Positions 43,371 to 50,875 of a DNA stretch of 64,000 nucleotides are shown here, piece by piece. The stretch spans positions 259,803 through 323,802 of the forward strand of contig NZ_JBHSYQ010000008.1 of assembly GCF_042662225.1 (NCBI RefSeq), written 5' to 3'. The notes below the pieces were generated by a model. The model made no database searches and was not told the DNA's origin. It was given only the letters and a program-made list of their open reading frames with translations. The first letter of the stretch is position 1. Every line of letters starts with the position of its first letter. Made by a program: the position numbers and the translations under genes. Source of the DNA: Nibribacter roseus. GTDB lineage: Bacteria > Bacteroidota > Bacteroidia > Cytophagales > Hymenobacteraceae.

Positions 43371-43651
43371 ATGCGTGGACACTCCTGTGTAAACATCCCC
43401 CTTCGCCCCCTTCAAAGGGTAGGGCCGTTAAGTTCTCCGCTGTTCGGGATTTGCAATCCCGAACTTGAGTATCCTGCGGGTTTGCAATCTGCGGGTTTGC
43501 AATCCGCGGCTTTTCCGTTTTATGGCGCAGCAACGGGGATTACAAATCCCCTAGATACCCGATTCCGGATTGCAAATCCGGAAGAGCAACCTCTTATGGT
43601 GAGAATTTAACAGCCTTACCCCTTCAAAGAGGGAGTATCAGGAATGCGTGC
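43371..43651. repeat. R5 repeat split by an insertion
   Basis: The left part, ATGCGTGGACACTCCTGTGT ... CCCCCTTCAAAGGG, runs to 43419. The right part resumes CCCCTTCAAAGAGGGAGTAT then CAGGAATGCG at 43619. The intervening 199 bases are absent from the intact copies at 42372 and 52798. Confidence 0.8.
43420..43618. mobile_element. 199-bp foldback MITE-like element with TIRs and target duplication
   Basis: Terminal inverted repeats TAGGGCCGTTAAGTTCTC (43420-43437) and the complement of 43601-43618 agree at 15 of 18 positions. The flanks CCCCTTCAAAG at 43407-43417 and 43619-43629 are an 11-bp direct duplication. The interior holds small palindromes: CGGGATTTGCAATCCCG, CGGGTTTGCAATCTGCGGG, GGGGATTACAAATCCCC and CCGGATTGCAAATCCGG. 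No ORF is seen, so it would need a transposase in trans. Confidence 0.8.
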
Positions 43652-43717
43652 TTCTTGAAGAAAGTCACCACGAATATCTGGTTGCCCAATAGACCTGCCA
43701 GTGTCTGTGCCAACTGC

Positions 43718-43754
43718 GTTTTTAGCCTATTTTCTCAAAAACAGCTCCAAAACT
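43718..43754. repeat. PAL36 palindrome, imperfect copy
   Basis: GTTTTTAGCCTATTTTCTC-AAAAACAGCTCCAAAAC, 50 bases downstream of the flotillin stop (minus strand). Confidence 0.6.
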
Positions 43755-43805
43755 TTCCCCTGCTTTCCTCTCTCCCGAACCGGAAGAGAGGAAATTTTGA
43801 GGAAA

Positions 43806-45977
43806 TTAGTTCAGCGTGTATACCGGCTTGTCACCCAAACCTAAGGCAGTAGCCGTGGAAGTTAGTTCTTTCAGGGTGTTGGCGGTGGCGTCATCCAGCG
43901 TTTTCTGCTGCATCATTTTCAGGAGCAGGGCAGACACGCTCAAATTGCGCACATCTTCGGTGTCCATACCGAACTGCGTGATGAAGCGCTGAAGGTTGGC
44001 TTTGAAGTCGATGTGGCCGTTGCCGTCTTTCTGGAAGAAGGCGTCTTTCACGGTGCCCAGCACTTCGCTATTGGTGACCAGGCGGTCTACTTGCTTGCCT
44101 TTGGTGATGGAGCCTACAATCTGGTCGAAGAACATGGTCTCACCGCCTACAATATCAATTTTAGCAGCTTTCAACGCTTCAGCGATCACAGAGGCCTGAG
44201 ATGCGGCAATTTCTTTCTGGATGTCAATGTGGGCCAGTTCAATGGCTTTGTCTTTCTCCAGACGGAGCTTGAATTCTTCGTGCTCTTTGCCCACGCCATC
44301 CAGCTTCTTCATGGCATCTGCTTTTTCTTCTATGCCTTTGGCTTCTACGGCAAACTTCTCGCCGCTCACACGGGCTTCGGCTAAACCACGTTTCTCTTCG
44401 GCGGCAGCCAGGTTGGCTACAATAGAAGCGTCGGCCAAACCCTTCTCTTGCGTTACTTTGGCAGCTACCATTCCTAATTTCTCATCAGCTTCGGCCTGGG
44501 CCTCGGCTTTGGCTTTGATTGCCTTGGCAGTGGCAATGGCTTGCATTTCCATCACGGCGGCTTCTGATTCGCCTACTTTCTCCTGGGCGGCAGCTTTCGC
44601 TTCCATTACCTGAGCTTCAGAGAGGCCTATGGCGGCAGCCTCGGCGGCGGTGGCCTCGGCCATTAGTTTTATAGCTTGGGCACGGTTCAATGAGGCTTCT
44701 TTTTCTGCTTCAGAATCAATGAGCATCTGCTTGGCCTTGAATTCAGCGGCAGTACGGGCAGCTTCGGCTCCCTTAATCTCTTTCACCAAGGCTTCTTCGG
44801 CTTCCATCTCCGCATTTTTAATGGCGACGGCTTTCACCCGGTCGGCTTCAGCCAAGGCTTTGGTGTCTTTGATTTTCTCTTCCTCTTCCACCACTGCCTT
44901 TTCTACCACCACGCGCTCTTTGATGATAGCCTGAATATTTTTGCGCTCTTCCTCAATGGCCTTCTCCTTTTCAATTTGGGCCAATGCCACAATGCGCTGC
45001 ATTTCGTTTTCTTCCAGCATTTTGGCTTGCTCCACGCGAACGGTTTCTACGGCATCGGTGCGTTGCTTACTGCGCTCAGCTACCAATACCTGACGGTCAC
45101 GGTTTTGCTCTGAAATCTGTACTTCTTCATCGGTGGCAATGCGGGCCCGCTCGGCTATCATGCGCTGCTCCTGGGTTACTTTCTCAATCTCGGCGGCCTC
45201 TCTGGCTTTGATGCTGGCAATCTCGCGGCGCTGCTTTTCTTCGTTCTCCGCTAGCTGTTTCTCCAGTTCCAGAATGGTTTCCTGCGCCTCTACATTTTGC
45301 TTCTTAATGGTCTTTTCTTTCTCGCGCTCAATAAGGTTGGCCTGTACTTTTTGCCGGGCGGTGAGGTCAATGATCTTCTTGATACCCTCGGCGTCTAAGA
45401 TATTATTCTCGTTCAGGCTGCTGAGCGGAGTCTGCTCCAAGTAGTCAATGGCGCAGTCGTCTAGCACGTAGCCGTTCAGGTCGGTGCCGATGGTTTGCAG
45501 AATCTGGCGCTTGAAATCGTCGCGGCTCTGGTACAGCTCCACAAAATCAAAGTGCTTGCCTACCGTTTTCAGGGCCTCAGAGAACTTAGCATCAAAGAGG
45601 CTTTCTAGGGCGGTAGGGTCAGAGGCGCGTTTACAGCCAATGCTCTGGGCCACCTGCACCACGTCTTCGGCGGTTTTGTTTACCCGCACAAAGAAATTCA
45701 CCTTGATATCGGCCCGCATGTTGTCTTTACACACCAGACCTTCTGACCCGGTACGCGCTATGACAATGGTTTTGAGTGTGATGTCCATCATCTCCAGTTT
45801 GTGGATGATCGGCACCACGAAAATACCGGAGAAAGACACTTTGGTATCGCCCATACCGGTACGTACCAGTGCCTCGCCTTGAATGGCCTTCCGGTACATC
45901 TTTATGATGATGACGAAGACCCCAAAGACCACCAGCGCAATGAGCACGGTGGAGGTAAGCGTAATTGCTTCAAACAT
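43806..45977 (-). CDS. yqiK: Flotillin-family SPFH protein, YqiK-like
   Basis: 723 residues. One N-terminal transmembrane segment (about 8-28), an SPFH/Band-7 domain (about 30-225: GEALVRTGMGDTKVSFSGIFVVPIIHKLEMMDITLKTI ... KVNFFVRVNKTAEDVVQVA) and a very long E/A/K-rich coiled coil (about 230-600), followed by a C-terminal helical region. Flotillins form large cage-like assemblies in membrane microdomains. The gene is 11 bases after the YqiJ-like OB-fold gene, the same pair as E. coli yqiJ-yqiK. It belongs to the PspA/giant ATPase locus. Transcription runs leftward and probably ends at the hairpins near 43718-43793. Confidence 0.93.
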   Translation of the reverse strand: MFEAITLTSTVLIALVVFGVFVIIIKMYRKAIQGEALVRTGMGDTKVSFSGIFVVPIIHKLEMMDITLKTIVIARTGSEGLVCKDNMRADIKVNFFVRVNKTAEDVVQVAQSIGCKRASDPTALESLFDAKFSEALKTVGKHFDFVELYQSRDDFKRQILQTIGTDLNGYVLDDCAIDYLEQTPLSSLNENNILDAEGIKKIIDLTARQKVQANLIEREKEKTIKKQNVEAQETILELEKQLAENEEKQRREIASIKAREAAEIEKVTQEQRMIAERARIATDEEVQISEQNRDRQVLVAERSKQRTDAVETVRVEQAKMLEENEMQRIVALAQIEKEKAIEEERKNIQAIIKERVVVEKAVVEEEEKIKDTKALAEADRVKAVAIKNAEMEAEEALVKEIKGAEAARTAAEFKAKQMLIDSEAEKEASLNRAQAIKLMAEATAAEAAAIGLSEAQVMEAKAAAQEKVGESEAAVMEMQAIATAKAIKAKAEAQAEADEKLGMVAAKVTQEKGLADASIVANLAAAEEKRGLAEARVSGEKFAVEAKGIEEKADAMKKLDGVGKEHEEFKLRLEKDKAIELAHIDIQKEIAASQASVIAEALKAAKIDIVGGETMFFDQIVGSITKGKQVDRLVTNSEVLGTVKDAFFQKDGNGHIDFKANLQRFITQFGMDTEDVRNLSVSALLLKMMQQKTLDDATANTLKELTSTATALGLGDKPVYTLN

Positions 45978-45988
45978 AAAATAGAGGG

Positions 45989-46627
45989 TTAAAGAGTTTG
46001 ATAAGGTTCTATTAAATAAAGATTGGTTTCAGGTAGGTATTCTATAACCAGGGCGGTATCGCCTTTCTGCACCAGATGCCCCTGGCTTGTTCTCACATTC
46101 AGAAGCAAGGGAGATCCTTTGGTGCGCACTGAGGCCTGCCCAGTTTGCTGGTGATTGGCAGGCAGTAGAATGGTACAGGTCTGGCCAATGATCACCTGAT
46201 TTGACTCTCCGTCCTTTTCCATGGCGTCAAACAATTTCACGAAGGGCCAGGTCATAAATTTAGAGAGCACCAGGCACACTAGCATGAGCGGTAAAATAAG
46301 CACAAGCCCCAGCCAAATATCCTGCGTACCTAACAAATAGTTTACAGATACCGAGAGCACCCAATAAGGCAGCGCAAAGAACGTAAGGAAGAACATGAGC
46401 GGCACTTTGCCCAGGTTAAAGAAAGCCAACGCGGAGTTCAGCCAAGCCACAGATGAAACGCCATCGGTATCGGTGTTTACATTGGTTTCAAATTCAATAT
46501 CAAAGGAACTGATGTCAAACACGCCCAGAATAACAGTTACCCAATACAGCATCACGAAGATGAGTAAGCCCGTGGCAAAGACATTGGCTGGGGCTACGGC
46601 GGCTTGTAAAAGTTCTTCCATACGCAA
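45989..46627 (-). CDS. yqiJ: YqiJ-like OB-fold membrane protein (NfeD-like partner of flotillin)
   Basis: 212 residues, or 210 from the second ATG (MEELLQAAV). Three membrane segments (about 18-37, 75-98, 103-125), then a C-terminal beta-barrel of OB/NfeD type (IIGQTCTILLPANHQQTGQASVRTKGSPLLLNVRTSQGHLVQKGDTALVIEYLPETNLYLI). Such proteins pair with SPFH proteins. The stop is 11 bases from the flotillin start, a clear co-transcribed pair. An acidic loop DIEFETNVNTDTDG lies between helices 1 and 2. Confidence 0.88.
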   Translation of the reverse strand: MRMEELLQAAVAPANVFATGLLIFVMLYWVTVILGVFDISSFDIEFETNVNTDTDGVSSVAWLNSALAFFNLGKVPLMFFLTFFALPYWVLSVSVNYLLGTQDIWLGLVLILPLMLVCLVLSKFMTWPFVKLFDAMEKDGESNQVIIGQTCTILLPANHQQTGQASVRTKGSPLLLNVRTSQGHLVQKGDTALVIEYLPETNLYLIEPYQTL

Positions 46628-46721
46628 TCTGTTTCTCTTTCTAAATCTACAAATTCCTACACACTTCTAAAGACATTTATGGGCTCTTGCTGAAAATTTT
46701 CACAGGCAAGGCGCCCTTGCC

Positions 46722-46913
46722 TTATGGAATCCACTTAGCAGGCAGCAGTTCTACCAGAACAGTCTGCCACATTTCAGCGCTGACAGAGGCCACTGTCATC
46801 TTTACCTCTGTAAAGATTGGCCACACCGCCAATACCTCTTGGTCTACTCCACTTCCACCCGTCATTACCCAAATACCAATCGCTGCAGATAACATGAATC
46901 CTATTTTTCCCAT
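46722..46913 (-). CDS. Candidate 63-residue secreted or membrane peptide
   Basis: Reads MGKIGFMLSAAIGIWVMTGG then a short soluble part ending ELLPAKWIP. The N-terminus looks like a signal anchor, and it is co-oriented with the PspA-flotillin genes. An AAGGAG-like AAAACTCCTTTCAAG context precedes the ATG on the minus strand. It has no recognised family. A frame on the opposite strand over the same bases looks less natural. Coding status is uncertain. Confidence 0.45.
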   Translation of the reverse strand: MGKIGFMLSAAIGIWVMTGGSGVDQEVLAVWPIFTEVKMTVASVSAEMWQTVLVELLPAKWIP

Positions 46914-46965
46914 CTTGAAAGGAGTTTTGAGTTAAAAGTTATGAGTTAAGAGTTGCTGATCTTTT

Positions 46966-47003
46966 CGTTTTAGAGCTGTTTTGTGAAAATCAGGCCTAAA
47001 ACG
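46966..47003. repeat. PAL36 palindrome, good copy
   Basis: CGTTTTAGAGCTGTTTTGTG-AAAATCAGGCCTAAAACG. It lies between the pspA stop and the small peptide gene. Confidence 0.75.
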
Positions 47004-47074
47004 GGTGGTAAGCGAGTTGTTTGGCCAGCAGTTTTGCTTCCTTTGGTATCTAGAAAACCTTTATTACTGTTCAG

Positions 47075-47200
47075 GATTTGCAACCCCCTTCAGTGACCAA
47101 ATCAGGAACTGCCGGCACTGAGATTTCAAAACCCAGAGCAGTAACTCCCGGATTGCAAATCCGGAAGAGCGGACAGCGGATTTCTAAATTAACCACCACG
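47075..47200. mobile_element. Degenerate copy of the foldback element
   Basis: CTGTTCAGGATTTGCAACCC ... CCCGGATTGCAAATCCGGAA then GAGCGGACAGCGGATTTC shares the start (CTGTTCGGGATTTGC) and end (GATTGCAAATCCGGAAGAGC) of the element at 43420. Its terminal repeats are not recognisable and no target duplication was seen. Confidence 0.5.
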
Positions 47201-47208
47201 CAATTCTT

Positions 47209-47245
47209 GTTTTTGGCTTTGTTTTCAGAAAAACAGGCCTAAAAC
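47209..47245. repeat. PAL36 palindrome, good copy
   Basis: GTTTTTGGCTTTGTTTTCAG-AAAAACAGGCCTAAAAC, 9 bases after the pspA stop (minus strand); a likely terminator or 3' end structure. Confidence 0.8.
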
Positions 47246-47253
47246 GCATTTGG

Positions 47254-47988
47254 CTATTCCTGTTCTGAGGGCTTCTCTGGTTCTGGCATGAGACCGAGCT
47301 TTGCTTTCAGGGCTGCCACGCTTTGGGCTGATCTCTGGGCAGCGCTGACATCCAGCGCCTGGTCTATTTCCTGATCAAGGGAGCGGCTTTCCTGAACCAT
47401 TTCTCCGTAAGACTCTGCCAAGGACTCCTCCACCGCTACTTTCTGCTTCATGCGCTCCAGCAGAGCCACCGTACCGGAAGAATCTATCTGAGCCAGCTGC
47501 TTGTTCATGGTTTTGGTGGCGTTGCTCACCGTTACCCTTGACTTAAGCACCCGCAGCTCGTTTTCCCATTTACTGATGGTGCTTTTCAGGGCCTGCACGT
47601 TTTGCTCCATTTGCGCTACCGTTTTCTCAAAGCTGGTCAGTTCGTTTTGTGAGGCGGCAGAAAGTTGGCTGCACTCTTCCTTGCGGGCCAGGGCCTCACC
47701 CGCCAAGCGGTCAGCCTCGGCAGAATTTAAATCGCCTTGGTGAGCCCGCTGCAACAGCTGCACAGCTTTGTTTTCATAGTCCCTGGCTTTCCGGCGGTGC
47801 GCCTCTGCCTCGTTCCGGGCCCTGATGGCCATGGCCTTTACCTCGCCCAGCGCCAGAAGACTCTTGTCCAGATCTTCGCGCATGTCTCTTATGCCTTGCT
47901 CCGTCAGTTTAATGGGGTCTTCCAGCTGGTTAACCGCGGCATGCGCTTCGGCCTGGCCTATTTTTAGAATGCGTTGCAGAATATTCAT
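47254..47988 (-). CDS. pspA: PspA/IM30 family protein (ESCRT-III superfamily)
   Basis: 244 residues, almost all helical: the amphipathic helix 1 MNILQRILKIGQAEAHAAVNQLEDP, then the long hairpin (IKLTEQGIRDMREDLDKSLLAL ... NELRVLKSRVTV) and C-terminal helices with an acidic tail (PEPEKPSEQE). PspA coats the inner leaflet, stabilises stressed membranes and forms helical rods like ESCRT-III. The stop of the YbjN-like gene lies 11 bases upstream, so the two are one operon. Flotillin and a giant AAA ATPase in the same run suggest a remodelling partner, as Vps4 is for ESCRT-III; that is inference. Confidence 0.93.
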   Translation of the reverse strand: MNILQRILKIGQAEAHAAVNQLEDPIKLTEQGIRDMREDLDKSLLALGEVKAMAIRARNEAEAHRRKARDYENKAVQLLQRAHQGDLNSAEADRLAGEALARKEECSQLSAASQNELTSFEKTVAQMEQNVQALKSTISKWENELRVLKSRVTVSNATKTMNKQLAQIDSSGTVALLERMKQKVAVEESLAESYGEMVQESRSLDQEIDQALDVSAAQRSAQSVAALKAKLGLMPEPEKPSEQE

Positions 47989-47999
47989 GGTAGGTAGGG

Positions 48000-48398
48000 T
48001 TAGTTTTTAGAGAATTTGATGAGTTGGTCAGAGTACTCGCTCAGCAAGAGCGCCAGGGAGTTCAAAGAAGCTTCAATTTCGTGCAGGTCAAGCTTAGCCA
48101 TTTGCAGGGTGTCCCGGAAAATGAGCCGGCGACCGCTCTCATCCAGTACAAAAGCCCCGTGTATGATGTCTCGGTTTTTCTGGAGCAGGTTTTGGCAAAT
48201 TTCTACCGTTACATGGGGTAATTCCATCAGGTACTGCTCCATAATCAGGAGCGGGTCTGTGCAGCCCAGCACCAGGTTTTTAATGCCCAGACTTTCTTTA
48301 TCCACTACCAACACACAATCTTGCTCGTCTTGGTGAGTAATCTCAAAGTCCAGTTCCAGCAAATAATTTTTGACTATCAGAAAGTAGTTTTTTTTCAT
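48000..48398 (-). CDS. YbjN / DUF2170-like protein (PspA partner)
   Basis: 132 residues, cytoplasmic, a secretion-chaperone-like alpha/beta fold: LVVDKESLGIKNLVLGCTDPLLIMEQYLMELPHVTVEICQNLLQKNRDIIHGAFVLDESGRRLIFRDTLQMAKLDLHEIEASLNSL. This layout (helix, sheet with hinge, helix starting LDLHEIEASL) is typical of YbjN and the related DUF2170/YjfI proteins that accompany PspA. It ends 11 bases before pspA. It probably binds PspA or a client to hold it inactive; this is inferred from the family pairing. Confidence 0.75.
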   Translation of the reverse strand: MKKNYFLIVKNYLLELDFEITHQDEQDCVLVVDKESLGIKNLVLGCTDPLLIMEQYLMELPHVTVEICQNLLQKNRDIIHGAFVLDESGRRLIFRDTLQMAKLDLHEIEASLNSLALLLSEYSDQLIKFSKN

Positions 48399-48443
48399 AT
48401 CCTATTTATGATTCAATATAAAAGTGGCAGCGTTCGCTTTGTT

Positions 48444-48662
48444 TTAACTGTAGGATTCTTTGCTTGGGGCTATCTTTTTTAGAAGATACCGGACCAACGT
48501 GTACACCACCGCCCAAGATAAAACATCTATAAGCAGGTTAACCGAGAACATCTCTTTGCTAAAGAAGTCATATTGAAAGCCCAGGGCGGCATGCCCTATC
48601 TTTACAACAAGGTAAGTGATAGTGAGCGAAACAAAATCAAATAATCTGCTGCCTGGTTTCAT
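48444..48662 (-). CDS. Small two-TM membrane protein at head of the PspA operon
   Basis: 72 residues from ATG 48662 (MKPGSRLFDFVSLTITYLVV); a longer open frame to 48731 has a non-coding-looking prefix. Hydrophobic segments about 9-30 and 38-60, with basic ends (YLLKKIAPSKESYS). No family was recognised. It is the first gene of the leftward run, 45 bases before the YbjN-like gene, so it is probably co-expressed with pspA. Confidence 0.65.
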   Translation of the reverse strand: MKPGSRLFDFVSLTITYLVVKIGHAALGFQYDFFSKEMFSVNLLIDVLSWAVVYTLVRYLLKKIAPSKESYS

Positions 48663-48970
48663 AGTAACTGGTCTCAATGGTTGAATGCTTTGTGTTGAAT
48701 GTCTGTTGCCTGGCTTAACTTCTGAAACCACTCAAGAAAAAAGGAATCTTAATTTCCCCTCTCCGTTCCACTGCTCATAATCCTGACCACTCTATCTACT
48801 TTTCTTCTTGTCATCCGGCACAAGTCAAATTCTTCAAAACGCCTGCTACTGCTCATACTTATAGCCATTTTCAAAATATCTTCTTAACTTGCCCTGAATT
48901 CGAAGGCAATTATACTACAAAAAATAGATTAGCTCAAAATTGTAGCACAAATATTTTTAAAATATTTTTC
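48663..48970. other. Divergent regulatory region between PspA operon and XRE regulator
   Basis: About 308 bases with no gene. The AT-rich right end carries the candidate operator at 48949. Promoters in both directions are expected here, but no box could be assigned. Confidence 0.5.
48949..48967. promoter_or_regulatory. AT-rich inverted repeat before the XRE regulator
   Basis: AAATATTTT-T-AAAATATTT, 9-bp arms, ends three bases before the ATG at 48971. Autoregulation by the encoded XRE protein is possible, but AT-rich palindromes are cheap by chance. Confidence 0.3.
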
Positions 48971-49747
48971 ATGTCGAGCATCGGGAAGAACATCAAGAAG
49001 ATCAGGACAGTCAAGAATTTGAGCCAAGCTGCTTTTGCGCAACTCTTTGATTTAGCGCGACCTAGCGTGGGTGCCTATGAAGAGGGCCGCTCTGAACCCA
49101 AAATTGAAACGTTGGTGCAAATTGCCCGTCATTTCGGCATAAGCCTTGATTTACTTATCACCAAAGAGCTAACCGTCAATGATTTATACGGTTTCGATAT
49201 CTTTAAAAGAAATAAAGAGCAGGAACAACTGCTAATAAAAGTAGCAGAGGAGACAGCCGCCCCCGTGTATAGAGCCGCGTTGGTAATGGCTAACCAGCAG
49301 GAAGAGTATTTCGTGCGGCGGCAAGAGACACAGTTTATCAATGGCCTTCCCTCGCTCATTTTGCCAGGTGAACCCCAAATGCTGCACCGCGCCTTTGAAC
49401 ATACCGGTTCTGAAATGCAGTACCAGCAATACGGTCTTCGACACGGTGATATTCTCTATTGCTCTGCCACTCCCTTAGATGCAAGTCAGCTGAAGCTAAA
49501 TGAGGTGTATGTAATAGTTACCCAAACTAAACTGACCGCCCGCCGATTGCAGGGCCTTACCGAAGAAAACAACCTCCTGCTCAAAGCTGATAACCCAGAC
49601 TACGACCACCTTACCGTTCCGGCAGATGAAATTCTGGAGATCTGGCACGTAGACGGCATGTACAGTACGTATCTAAAGTCACCTTCCTCGGTTGAGGAGC
49701 GGCTCACACGACTGGAAAGCCTGGTGAGAAAACTAATGACAGAATGA
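48971..49747 (+). CDS. XRE-family regulator with S24/LexA-like C-terminal domain
   Basis: 258 residues. The N-terminal helix-turn-helix (about 6-62: IGKNIKKIRTVKNLSQAAFAQLFDLARPSVGAYEEGRSEPKIETLVQIARHFGISLDLL) is followed by a linker and an S24 fold. The family Ser-Lys dyad seems lost: the GDSM position reads HTGSEM and the lysine position reads LTARRL, so self-cleavage is not expected and the domain may act in dimerisation or ligand sensing. A short coiled coil ends it (SSVEERLTRLESLVRKL). It is divergent to the PspA operon, 308 bases from its first start, making it the prime candidate regulator. Confidence 0.82.
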   Translation: MSSIGKNIKKIRTVKNLSQAAFAQLFDLARPSVGAYEEGRSEPKIETLVQIARHFGISLDLLITKELTVNDLYGFDIFKRNKEQEQLLIKVAEETAAPVYRAALVMANQQEEYFVRRQETQFINGLPSLILPGEPQMLHRAFEHTGSEMQYQQYGLRHGDILYCSATPLDASQLKLNEVYVIVTQTKLTARRLQGLTEENNLLLKADNPDYDHLTVPADEILEIWHVDGMYSTYLKSPSSVEERLTRLESLVRKLMTE

Positions 49748-49775
49748 AGTTAATTGACTGACAACTACATATTGC

Positions 49776-49811
49776 GTTTTAGGCCTGTTTTTAGAAAATA
49801 AGCCCTGAAAC
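49776..49811. repeat. PAL36 palindrome, good copy
   Basis: GTTTTAGGCCTGTTTT-TAG-AAAATAAGCCCTGAAAC, 29 bases after the XRE stop. Confidence 0.8.
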
Positions 49812-49912
49812 AGCAAAAATGCTTGAATGACTACGCTTTAACTACAGTCTGCTTCTGTTGCTTGTAAATTGTTGCAATTCTTCTCTTCTTCCCTAAAATA
49901 TACCCTACAGTT

Positions 49913-50377
49913 ATGTTGTTCCGGACTTCTACCGTTGAAACAGGTGTTTTCTTTAGCCCCGGCGATGAATGCTTACAAGCTATTCTGAAGTTTATAAAAG
50001 GCGCACAGGCCTCTTTGAAAATCTGCGTGTTCACCATCTCTGATGACCGTATTTCAAAAGCCATTGTGGAGGCATATGAGCGGGGCGTAGAGGTACTGCT
50101 GCTTACCGACAACGAGAAACTCTATGACAAGGGCTCTGATATTAGGGATTTGGCGGCCGCGGGGCTGGAGATAAGGGTAGATAATACCCACAACCACATG
50201 CACCATAAATTTGCCATTGCAGATAACCGGCATGTGCTCACCGGCTCTTACAACTGGACCCGCAGCGCAGCCCTCTACAACCACGAGAACATTCTGATCA
50301 CTTCAGACAAGCATACTGCTGTAGCGTATTGCCAGGAGTTTGACAGATTGTGGAAAGAAATGGTGCCGTTTGAATAA
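49913..50377 (+). CDS. Phospholipase D-like (Nuc-type) protein, single HKD motif
   Basis: 154 residues, the size of single-motif PLD nucleases that dimerise. The catalytic motif is HHKFAIADNRHVLTGSYNWTRSA (HxK-x4-D) near residues 101-123, with a GSYNW continuation typical of Nuc/mitoPLD. No signal peptide is seen, so it is probably cytoplasmic, or its first strand holds a membrane contact. It could cleave nucleic acid or phospholipid; the nuclease reading is favoured by size. Nothing next to it indicates a restriction system. Confidence 0.88.
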   Translation: MLFRTSTVETGVFFSPGDECLQAILKFIKGAQASLKICVFTISDDRISKAIVEAYERGVEVLLLTDNEKLYDKGSDIRDLAAAGLEIRVDNTHNHMHHKFAIADNRHVLTGSYNWTRSAALYNHENILITSDKHTAVAYCQEFDRLWKEMVPFE

Positions 50378-50400
50378 GCCGCAAATTCAGGAATGAAATT

Positions 50401-50440
50401 CTGTTTTGGGCCTGTTTTCTTCAAAATAAGGCAAAAACAG
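50401..50440. repeat. PAL36 palindrome, good copy
   Basis: CTGTTTTGGGCCTGTTTTCT then TCAAAATAAGGCAAAAACAG, between two convergent genes. Confidence 0.75.
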
Positions 50441-50491
50441 GATTTACCCCAAATACAGAGTAGCCTCAAAGAGTTGTTGGCAGAGCTTGTG

Positions 50492-50827
50492 CTAACTGGC
50501 GTTTTTCCTGCTCGGCAGCATCTGCTGTAACTTCATACGTACCAGAAAATCGCCGAACTGCGGGTTGCCGTAAGTACTGCAGTTGTCCAGGATTAGCCCT
50601 CTTTTACCGCAGGGCGTGCTCACGGCATAAAGTACTGCCACAGTGTGGGCGCCTCCGCATTGCCGGAACCTGTGGCAAGCGTCTATGCTCAATTCCTCCG
50701 GAAAGAATGTGTCATTGGTTTGGATACAGCGCCAGCCGCGTTTGCTGCACTTAAAAGAGTATAAGTAGTGGTGCTGGCGCAGGTAGGCCAATGCTTCATC
50801 TAAATCAGAAAATTGTTCCAGTTTCAT
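50492..50827 (-). CDS. Conserved hypothetical protein (often misnamed PRPP synthetase)
   Basis: 111 residues. Pattern EALAYLRQHHYLYSFKCSKRGWRCIQTNDTFFPEELSIDACHRFRQCGGAHTVAVLYAVSTPCGKRGLILDN matches a small Bacteroidota family, about 90-110 residues, frequently labelled phosphoribosylpyrophosphate synthetase although it has none of that enzyme's motifs. Function unknown; cytoplasmic. This copy is cysteine-rich (five Cys). The gene behind it on the same strand is the frameshifted STAS gene, 49 bases away. Confidence 0.7.
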   Translation of the reverse strand: MKLEQFSDLDEALAYLRQHHYLYSFKCSKRGWRCIQTNDTFFPEELSIDACHRFRQCGGAHTVAVLYAVSTPCGKRGLILDNCSTYGNPQFGDFLVRMKLQQMLPSRKNAS

Positions 50828-50875
50828 AGCTTCTGCCTTTCTCTCTTAATGATATCCAACTGCTCTGGCAGGTTT

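Larger units (their letters stand above)
43182..43805. other. Repeat-dense gap inside the flotillin-ATPase locus
   Basis: No gene seen. In order: PAL36 (43323), R5 (43371) split by a 199-bp foldback element (43420-43618), the rest of R5 (to 43651), a partial R4 copy (43692-43710), PAL36 (43718), and a short CCTCTCTCCCGAACCGG then AAGAGAGG hairpin (43769-43793). Confidence 0.75.

Noticed and set aside
46687..46935. 82-codon plus-strand frame in the PspA locus
   Set aside because: Opposite to the operon direction and without family; the minus-strand frame is more natural.
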